Assembly (NCBI GenBank): GCA_040403535.1
Contig: JBBAKL010000038.1
Coordinates: forward strand, 1-29,942
Reading direction: 5' to 3'
Source: JAHEYG01 sp040403535
Lineage (GTDB): Bacteria; Bacteroidota; Bacteroidia; B-17B0; Aurantibacillaceae
Length of the DNA stretch: 29,942 nucleotides
Shown: positions 25,347 through 29,942 of the stretch, piece after piece
Layout: each line of letters opens with the position of its first letter
Numbering within the stretch: position 1 is the stretch's first letter
Position numbers and translations under genes: made by a program
The notes under the pieces: generated by a model
Seen by the model: the letters and a program-made list of their open reading frames with translations, nothing else
The model's database searches: none
Told to the model about the DNA's origin: nothing

Positions 25347-25420
25347 TGCTCCCACCTGGGCTCGAACCAGGGACCCTCAGATTATGAGTCTGATGCTCTA
25401 ACCGGCTGAGCTATAGGAGC
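25347..25420 (-). tRNA. tRNA with anticodon CAT (elongator Met or Ile2)
   Basis: The minus strand gives a 74-base cloverleaf: acceptor GCTCCTA pairs with TGGGAGC, D arm with AGCTCAG and GGTTAGAGC, anticodon stem TCAGA/TCTGA around loop CTCATAA, T arm CCTGGTTCGAGCCCAGG, discriminator A, and no encoded CCA. Anticodon CAT with a normal G1-C72 pair and no GGG/CCC anticodon stem rules out initiator tRNA. The acceptor pairs C4-G69 and C5-G68 are those used by E. coli TilS to recognise tRNA-Ile2, so lysidine-modified Ile2 is possible; elongator Met is the other choice. Confidence 0.92.
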
Positions 25421-25458
25421 AGTTTCCGGTAATGTTTCGTTATTTGCGAAACGGATTG

Positions 25459-25489
25459 CAAAAATAGATATTTGTAAAGATATTACAAA
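25459..25489 (-). promoter_or_regulatory. Consensus promoter of the tRNA
   Basis: On the minus strand TTTG (25489-25486), 19 bases, then TATTTTTG (25466-25459) is an exact match to TTTG-N19-TAnnTTTG, about 38 bases before the tRNA 5' end. It faces away from the HAD gene, so the two units diverge. Confidence 0.75.
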
Positions 25490-25495
25490 TTATTT

Positions 25496-26125
25496 ATGCA
25501 AGGGATTAAAAATGTTATTTTCGATTTAGGAGGCGTTATTATAAACCTGGATATTAATAAAACCATTAGCGAGTTCAATAAGTTATCTTCTATTCCTTTC
25601 GAAAAAATATATACCCAAATTGAGCAGGTTGATTTGTTTAATCAGTTTGATAAGGGCTCAATTTCTACCGACAATTTCTTTAATCAATTAAAACAAAAAA
25701 TAGGTTATAACGGACCAAATGATAAGCTTTTAAAAGCGTGGAATTCAATGTTGATGGATGTACCTGAGCATCGTCTGGAAACCTTGGTTACCATGAAGCA
25801 TAACTATAATACCTTTTTGTTAAGTAACACTTGTGAACCGCACATCGAAGCATTTGAACAGGATTTGGAAGATAGTTATGGAATTAAAAATTTTAACGAT
25901 TACTTCGATAAGGTTTATTATTCGTGCAGAGTTGGAATGCGGAAACCTGACAAGGAAATATTTGAACATGTGCTGAAAGAAAATCAGCTTAATCCGGAAG
26001 AAACTGTGTTTATCGACGACTCTCCCCAGCATGTAAAAGGAGCAGGTAATTGCGGGATAAACGCATTTCTGCTTCAAAAAAACATGGAAATTGCAGAGCT
26101 TTTAAAGGCACTTAAGCTTTTATAA
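25496..26125 (+). CDS. HAD superfamily hydrolase, subfamily IA (YihX-like)
   Basis: A 209-residue soluble haloacid-dehalogenase-type hydrolase. The nucleophile Asp10 is in VIFDLGGVIINLD; the position two residues on (the usual acid/base Asp) is Gly, as in the YihX sugar-phosphate phosphatase branch. The cap region covers about residues 17-85. Later motifs are LLSNTCEPH (motif II Ser), CRVGMRKPDKEIFEH (motif III Lys) and VFIDDSPQHVKGA (motif IV acids). It probably removes phosphate from a sugar phosphate or similar metabolite. Its 3' end overlaps the alpha/beta hydrolase gene by 14 bases on the opposite strand. Confidence 0.85.
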   Translation: MQGIKNVIFDLGGVIINLDINKTISEFNKLSSIPFEKIYTQIEQVDLFNQFDKGSISTDNFFNQLKQKIGYNGPNDKLLKAWNSMLMDVPEHRLETLVTMKHNYNTFLLSNTCEPHIEAFEQDLEDSYGIKNFNDYFDKVYYSCRVGMRKPDKEIFEHVLKENQLNPEETVFIDDSPQHVKGAGNCGINAFLLQKNMEIAELLKALKLL

Positions 26126-26882
26126 AATTCATTACCACTTCATAAAACTCATTGGGCTTTTCTGCGTGTACCCAATGTCCTGCACCCTTTATTTCATTTA
26201 AATCATAATTAGGAAAACGCTTTTCGATGTCTTTCAAATCATCATTAGTGATGTAATGCGATTTTTCACCCTTAATAAAAAGAGTTTTTACATCGCTGAA
26301 GCCTTCAGGAACGGCAACACCTACGTTATCATATTCCTGACTAATCACTTTTAAATTAAAACGCCAGTCCATTAAATTATTTTCACTGTCGCGCCAGTAA
26401 ATATTCTTTAATAAAAATTGTTTGGTTCCAAAATCATCAATGTGTTCGCTTAATTTTGTTTCAGCTTCTTTGCGAGTTGTAATGCTGTCGAATTTTACGC
26501 TGTGCAATGCTTTCAAAACAGCATCGTGATGAGGTTCGTAAGCGCGGGGAGCTATATCGGCAACAATAATTTTATCGGCAATTCCTGAGTGCATAAGTTC
26601 AAAAAACATAACGGTTTTACCGCCCATACTATGACCCAGTAAAATGGGATTGTCTAATTGATGAAGCTGAATAAACTCATGCAAATCCTCAGCCATGCTT
26701 TCATAATCCCAAACATCGCTGTGCGGTGATAGTCCGTGATTGCGTTGATCGATTGTAAAAACCCGGAATCCGGCATCAGCAAAACGCTTTGCCAAAGTGT
26801 TCCAGTTATCACTTTGTCCGAATAATCCGTGTAAAATAATCAGGGGCTTTCCTGTTCCGTATTCTCTATAAGCGAGTTCCAT
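26112..26882 (-). CDS. Alpha/beta hydrolase (YbfF-type esterase)
   Basis: A 256-residue soluble serine hydrolase. The oxyanion motif LHGLFGQSDNW (about residues 17-27) precedes the nucleophile elbow GHSMGGK with Ser85, and the C-terminal GAGHWVHAEKP holds His236. DQRNHGLSPHSD is typical of YbfF-like acyl-ester hydrolases. The substrate is unknown. The ATG is preceded by a TAAATTTG -7 box (26900-26907, minus strand). It is divergent from typA and overlaps the HAD gene at its 3' end. Confidence 0.88.
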   Translation of the reverse strand: MELAYREYGTGKPLIILHGLFGQSDNWNTLAKRFADAGFRVFTIDQRNHGLSPHSDVWDYESMAEDLHEFIQLHQLDNPILLGHSMGGKTVMFFELMHSGIADKIIVADIAPRAYEPHHDAVLKALHSVKFDSITTRKEAETKLSEHIDDFGTKQFLLKNIYWRDSENNLMDWRFNLKVISQEYDNVGVAVPEGFSDVKTLFIKGEKSHYITNDDLKDIEKRFPNYDLNEIKGAGHWVHAEKPNEFYEVVMNFIKA

Positions 26883-26899
26883 TTTTGTAAAATAAAGGG

Positions 26900-26907
26900 C
26901 AAATTTA
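26900..26907 (-). promoter_or_regulatory. -7 promoter box of the alpha/beta hydrolase
   Basis: TAAATTTG on the minus strand, an exact TAnnTTTG, 17 bases before the ATG. No clear -33 TTTG is at 19 bases. Confidence 0.45.
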
Positions 26908-26959
26908 AGATTAAAACGGGCTAAATATTTAAATTAAAAGCAATTATGTGTATAAAAAC

Positions 26960-26990
26960 TTTAGTTTACTCGTTAAAAAGCGTATCTTTG
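26960..26990 (+). promoter_or_regulatory. Promoter of typA
   Basis: TATCTTTG at 26983-26990 is an exact -7 box, 18 bases before the ATG. TTTA at 26960-26963, 19 bases upstream, stands in for TTTG. Confidence 0.6.
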
Positions 26991-27008
26991 CGCCCTTAAT
27001 TTAAGTAA

Positions 27009-28817
27009 ATGTCAAGTATTAGAAACATTGCAATCATTGCTCACGTTGACCACGGTAAAACTACGTTGGTTGACAAAATTTTACACACCTGTAAATTATT
27101 CCGTGAAAATCAGGAAACAGGCGAATTGATTTTAGATAATAACGATTTGGAACGCGAACGTGGAATTACCATTTTGGCAAAAAACGTATCGGTTACCTAT
27201 AAAGGAACAAAAATTAACATTATTGATACGCCGGGCCACGCCGATTTTGGAGGTGAGGTTGAACGTGTGATGAACATGGCCGATGGTGTTATTTTATTAG
27301 TAGATGCTTTCGAAGGTCCAATGCCTCAAACACGTTTCGTAACACAAAAGGCAATTGCAGCAGGTAAAAAAGCAATCTTAGTAATTAATAAGGTTGATAA
27401 ACCAAACTGTCGTCCTGATGAAGTTCATGATGCCGTATTTGATTTATTCTTTAACCTTGATGCTACCGAAGATCAGTTAGATTTTCCTACTGTTTATGGT
27501 TCAAGTAAACAAGGATGGATGGGGCCTGATTATAAAACCCCAACTGAAGATATCACCTTTTTATTGGATACTATTCTGGAAAAAATTCCGGTTGCTCCAA
27601 AACGCGAAGGAACTTTACAAATTCAAATTACATCTTTAGATTATTCTTCTTTTATTGGTCGTATTGCTATTGGTCGCGTTTACCGTGGTACAATAAAAGA
27701 AAATATGCCGGTTAGTGTTGTTAAGCGCGATGGTACTATTCAGAAATCACGTGTGAAAGAATTGTTTGTATTTGATGGGTTAGGTAAAGTAAAAGTTAGC
27801 GAAGTTGAAGCAGGTGATATTTGTGCCTTTACAGGAATTGAAGGTTTTGAAATTGGCGATACCATTGCAGATTTTGATAACCCGGAAGGATTACCAACAA
27901 TGGCCATTGACGAGCCTACGATGAGTATGTTGTTTACCATTAACAACTCGCCGTTTTTTGGTAAGGATGGAAAGTTTGTTACATCACGTCACTTACGTGA
28001 TCGTTTAATGAAAGAATTAGAAAAGAACTTGGCATTACGTGTTGAAGAAACAGGATCACCTGATTCATACTTGGTTTATGGTCGCGGAATTCTTCACTTA
28101 TCCGTATTAATTGAAACGATGCGTCGTGAAGGATACGAATTACAGGTTGGACAGCCTCAGGTTATTATTAAGGAGATTGATGGCGTAAAACACGAGCCGG
28201 TTGAGGTGTTAACAGTAGATGTTCCGCAGGAGTCTTCAAGCAAAGTGATTGACCTTGTAACACAACGTAAAGGCGATATGTTAGTGATGGAACCTAAAGG
28301 TGATTTGATTCACATCGAATTTTCAATTCCTTCACGCGGTATTATCGGATTACGTAATAATATTTTAACGGCAACTGCCGGTGAAGCAATCATGGCGCAC
28401 CGATTTAAGGCATTTGAGCCTTGGAAGGGCCCAATCCCTAATCGTATTGCAGGTGTATTGTTAAGTAAAGAAAAAGGAACATCAGTTGCATATAGTATCG
28501 ATAAGTTACAGGATAGAGGTAAATTCTTTATCGATCCGGGTGAGGAAATTTATCCGGGCATGGTAGTGGGTGAGCATATTCGTCCGGATGACCTAGTAAT
28601 TAACTTATGCGGCGAAAAGAAATTAACCAACATGCGTGCCAGTGGTACTGACGAGAAAATGCGTATTGCGCCAAAAGTTCGTTTCAGTTTGGAAGAAGCA
28701 ATGGAATATATTCAGGCAGATGAGTATGTTGAAATTACGCCTAATCATATTCGTATGCGCAAAATCATTTTAGACGAAAACGAAAGAAAACGTGTATCAA
28801 AAGCCGCGGTTGCTTAA
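27009..28817 (+). CDS. typA: Ribosome-associated GTPase TypA/BipA
   Basis: A 602-residue translational GTPase of full family length. The G domain shows AIIAHVDHGKTTLVDKIL (G1), RERGITILAKNVSV (G2, about residues 49-62), DTPGHADFGGEVERVM (G3) and NKVDKP (G4). The EF-G-like domains II, III and V and the TypA-specific C-terminal domain follow, with SIPSRGIIGLRN and GTDEKMRIAP near the end. TypA binds ribosomes and helps growth at low temperature and stress. It stands alone between its promoter and a strong terminator. Confidence 0.97.
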   Translation: MSSIRNIAIIAHVDHGKTTLVDKILHTCKLFRENQETGELILDNNDLERERGITILAKNVSVTYKGTKINIIDTPGHADFGGEVERVMNMADGVILLVDAFEGPMPQTRFVTQKAIAAGKKAILVINKVDKPNCRPDEVHDAVFDLFFNLDATEDQLDFPTVYGSSKQGWMGPDYKTPTEDITFLLDTILEKIPVAPKREGTLQIQITSLDYSSFIGRIAIGRVYRGTIKENMPVSVVKRDGTIQKSRVKELFVFDGLGKVKVSEVEAGDICAFTGIEGFEIGDTIADFDNPEGLPTMAIDEPTMSMLFTINNSPFFGKDGKFVTSRHLRDRLMKELEKNLALRVEETGSPDSYLVYGRGILHLSVLIETMRREGYELQVGQPQVIIKEIDGVKHEPVEVLTVDVPQESSSKVIDLVTQRKGDMLVMEPKGDLIHIEFSIPSRGIIGLRNNILTATAGEAIMAHRFKAFEPWKGPIPNRIAGVLLSKEKGTSVAYSIDKLQDRGKFFIDPGEEIYPGMVVGEHIRPDDLVINLCGEKKLTNMRASGTDEKMRIAPKVRFSLEEAMEYIQADEYVEITPNHIRMRKIILDENERKRVSKAAVA

Positions 28818-28835
28818 GTGATAGTCATATAACAG

Positions 28836-28872
28836 AAAAGCCTCAAACATTTGTTTGGGGCTTTTTTTTTTT
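28836..28872. terminator. Terminator of typA, usable from both strands
   Basis: AAAAGCCTCAAAC pairs with GTTTGGGGCTTTT around an ATTT loop (one T-G pair), with a long T run (28862-28872) on the plus strand, about 20 bases after the typA stop. On the minus strand the same hairpin has a shorter T run. Confidence 0.9.
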
Positions 28873-28905
28873 ACTACTTAAACACAAACACTAACCATAA
28901 GTAGT
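28873..28905 (-). repeat. Repeated 3' hairpin element, copy A
   Basis: ACTACTT at 28873-28879 pairs with AAGTAGT at 28899-28905. The loop AAACACAAACACTAACCAT shares most bases with copy B at 29453-29482. It lies 12 bases after the stop of the minus-strand gene 28918-29241 and touches the terminator. Strand assigned from the gene it follows. Confidence 0.6.
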
Positions 28906-28917
28906 TTTTTCTAGGAT

Positions 28918-29241
28918 TTATCTTGTATGGGAAAGAACGCTAAATTGACGGCTTTCTAATTTTCGCCTGCGGGTTATTCTGTTTTTGCGGTATGCTCTTT
29001 TAACTATTTCCGCTTTTTTTACCTTGTCTTTGGCGAAATAGCCAATTGCAAAAATCATTACATTAAACCCAATAATGAATAATGCTGAATAGATTATTGA
29101 AGCTGCAATTTCATGGTTTTCAAGATAGCTTTTCACCGCTTTGCCAAAGGGATTATTTGTAAGTAATACAATTCCTGTACATGCCAGAAAAATAGTCAGT
29201 AATGCCATGACTATTTTTGTTTTTAAAGTAATTGTTTTCAT
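28918..29241 (-). CDS. Small membrane protein of unknown function
   Basis: A 107-residue protein with two membrane helices (about residues 10-28 and 47-68) and a strongly basic, arginine-rich tail (AYRKNRITRRRK, about residues 82-93). The first helix could be an uncleaved signal anchor, so the tail is probably cytoplasmic. I recognise no family. It is followed by repeated hairpin copy A and a terminator. Confidence 0.6.
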   Translation of the reverse strand: MKTITLKTKIVMALLTIFLACTGIVLLTNNPFGKAVKSYLENHEIAASIIYSALFIIGFNVMIFAIGYFAKDKVKKAEIVKRAYRKNRITRRRKLESRQFSVLSHTR

Positions 29242-29418
29242 GTTATTTATTTTTACTTGTTAATTATTTAGACTCCTTTGTTTTCAAGTGATATCGAGTA
29301 CTAGGTTGTTCAGTTATTCCAATTTACGACAGAAATGTGCTTTATTTTCTTTTTTTCGTTGAATTGATAAATATTTTCGGAGTACGACATTTTTTTATAG
29401 AGAATTGAATTCAAATAA

Positions 29419-29448
29419 AAACCGCAATTTTTTATAAAATTGCGGTTT
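29419..29448 (-). terminator. Rho-independent terminator for the minus-strand gene at 29560
   Basis: AAACCGCAATTTT at 29419-29431 pairs with AAAATTGCGGTTT at 29436-29448, 13 pairs with a TTAT loop. On the minus strand a TTTTATTTG tract follows. Confidence 0.85.
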
Positions 29449-29452
29449 GTTA

Positions 29453-29482
29453 ACTACTCAAATACAAACACTAAAAAGTAGT
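29453..29482 (-). repeat. Repeated 3' hairpin element, copy B
   Basis: ACTACT at 29453-29458 pairs with AGTAGT at 29477-29482 around a loop that contains ACAAACACTAA, as in copy A. As with copy A, on the minus strand it lies between a gene's stop and a terminator, 4 bases from the terminator stem. Confidence 0.6.
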
Positions 29483-29559
29483 CATGCCTAATTAATTACT
29501 GATAGTAACGGGAATAAAATTGTTGTTTAGATGAAGGAATTATTGTTATCGAGTTAGTT

Positions 29560-29942
29560 CTAAACAATAATGTTTAATTTGTTTATTGATAATTCCGGAT
29601 TTTCAAGCCATTTCTTAGCTTCAAGCGTATTGTCAAATAATTTAACAGGATAATATTTATCGATCTGTTGTTTGTAAAAATTTTCTAATAATCTGGTCGC
29701 AATTGATCTAACTACTATTGCTTCTCCCACTATCTTGCTTTTGCGTTTAATGTTTTCCTCAGCAAGCAATTGTTTTGCCTCAATACTAAATAGTGTAAAT
29801 TCATTAATAACAACTAAATGTCTTAAAGATCTTCCTTTAGATATGTGATCTATTACCCAAAGCGTTTCAAGTATATCATCACATTCTACTGATATATCAT
29901 CAAAATAGGTTATTTCAAGTGTGTTGCAATTGATCAGTCTCA
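29560..29942 (-). CDS. SpoIIAA/STAS-like (DUF7793-type) protein, 5' end outside window
   Basis: The frame is open from the window edge to the stop at 29560, 127 codons; the TTG at 29769 is an internal codon. After an N-terminal strand/helix part with TLEITYFDDISVECDDILE (edge region), the segment HLVVINEFTLFSIEAKQLLA leads to GEAIVVRSIATRLLENFY and VKLFDNTLEAKKWLENP. This is the shape of the small Bacteroidota SpoIIAA-like/DUF7793 proteins, in which a conserved serine/arginine strand precedes the final helix. The role is unknown. Repeated hairpin B and a terminator follow it. Confidence 0.6.
   Translation of the reverse strand, partial: RLINCNTLEITYFDDISVECDDILETLWVIDHISKGRSLRHLVVINEFTLFSIEAKQLLAEENIKRKSKIVGEAIVVRSIATRLLENFYKQQIDKYYPVKLFDNTLEAKKWLENPELSINKLNIIV

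Larger units (their letters stand above)
29242..29559. other. Intergenic region with terminator and repeated hairpin
   Basis: No gene is visible in about 318 bases. It holds the hairpin terminator at 29419-29448, repeated hairpin copy B at 29453-29482, and AT-rich sequence upstream of the 107-residue gene, without a clear -7 box. Confidence 0.6.

Noticed and set aside
25347..25420. Initiator tRNA-Met
   Set aside because: The anticodon stem lacks the three G-C pairs and the acceptor has a normal G1-C72 pair.
1..29942. CRISPR arrays, insertion sequences, prophage or integrase
   Set aside because: None of their direct repeats, transposases or integrases are visible; the gene content is ordinary chromosomal DNA.

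Overview
The window is AT-rich, densely coded chromosomal DNA from a member of the Bacteroidota. Four things show this: several secreted proteins end in a type IX secretion (T9SS) sorting domain of the YPNP type; promoters match the phylum's TTTG-N19/20-TAnnTTTG form; families largely confined to the phylum are present (DUF6427/DUF6341-like pair, the N-terminal module of the C1q-like protein); and Shine-Dalgarno sequences are mostly absent. The DUF6427/DUF6341 pair hints at the Flavobacteriales side, but I cannot place the genus. The gene set is mostly housekeeping. I see no prophage, insertion sequence, CRISPR array or defence island.

Layout. 1-2715: a tight plus-strand run of GH3-like protein (5' cut off), LysE-type exporter, DUF493 protein and aldose epimerase. 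2780-4222: a histidine kinase with a XylR/MopR-like sensor domain. 4283-4688: a frameshifted remnant of a T9SS-secreted protein. 4814-7603: a membrane pyrophosphatase fused to a YceI domain. 7719-9187: a U32-family protein (TrhP/YegQ-like) coupled to a small ferredoxin. 9225-12939: a DUF1569 protein, a repeat-rich T9SS cargo protein, rlmB and a UbiA-like membrane protein. 12934-14202 (minus): hemL, divergent from kynU across a palindromic promoter. 14266-18452: kynU, a trpG/pabA-type glutaminase, aroB and aroA. 18582-19762: tatC and an AhpD-like protein. 19798-20940: a T9SS cargo gene with two apparent frameshifts. 20937-22185: the divergent DUF6427/DUF6341-like pair. 22247-23661 (minus): a BtrH-type protein and a small partner. 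23982-25291: a small T9SS protein and a C1q-like secreted protein. 25347-25420 (minus): a tRNA with anticodon CAT. 25496-28817: a HAD phosphatase, an alpha/beta hydrolase and typA. 28873-29942: two minus-strand genes, each followed by the same short hairpin element and a terminator; the last gene runs off the window.

How the genes work together. kynU, the glutaminase, aroB and aroA all bear on chorismate, anthranilate and kynurenine metabolism. The U32 protein and its ferredoxin look like a tRNA wobble-uridine hydroxylation unit. tatC and T9SS cargo reflect export traffic. The most unusual single protein is the pyrophosphatase-YceI fusion. The most unusual regulatory features are the symmetric hemL/kynU promoter and the repeated 3' hairpin elements near the right end. 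I did not find an obvious complete new system; the best leads are those fusions, pairs and repeats.
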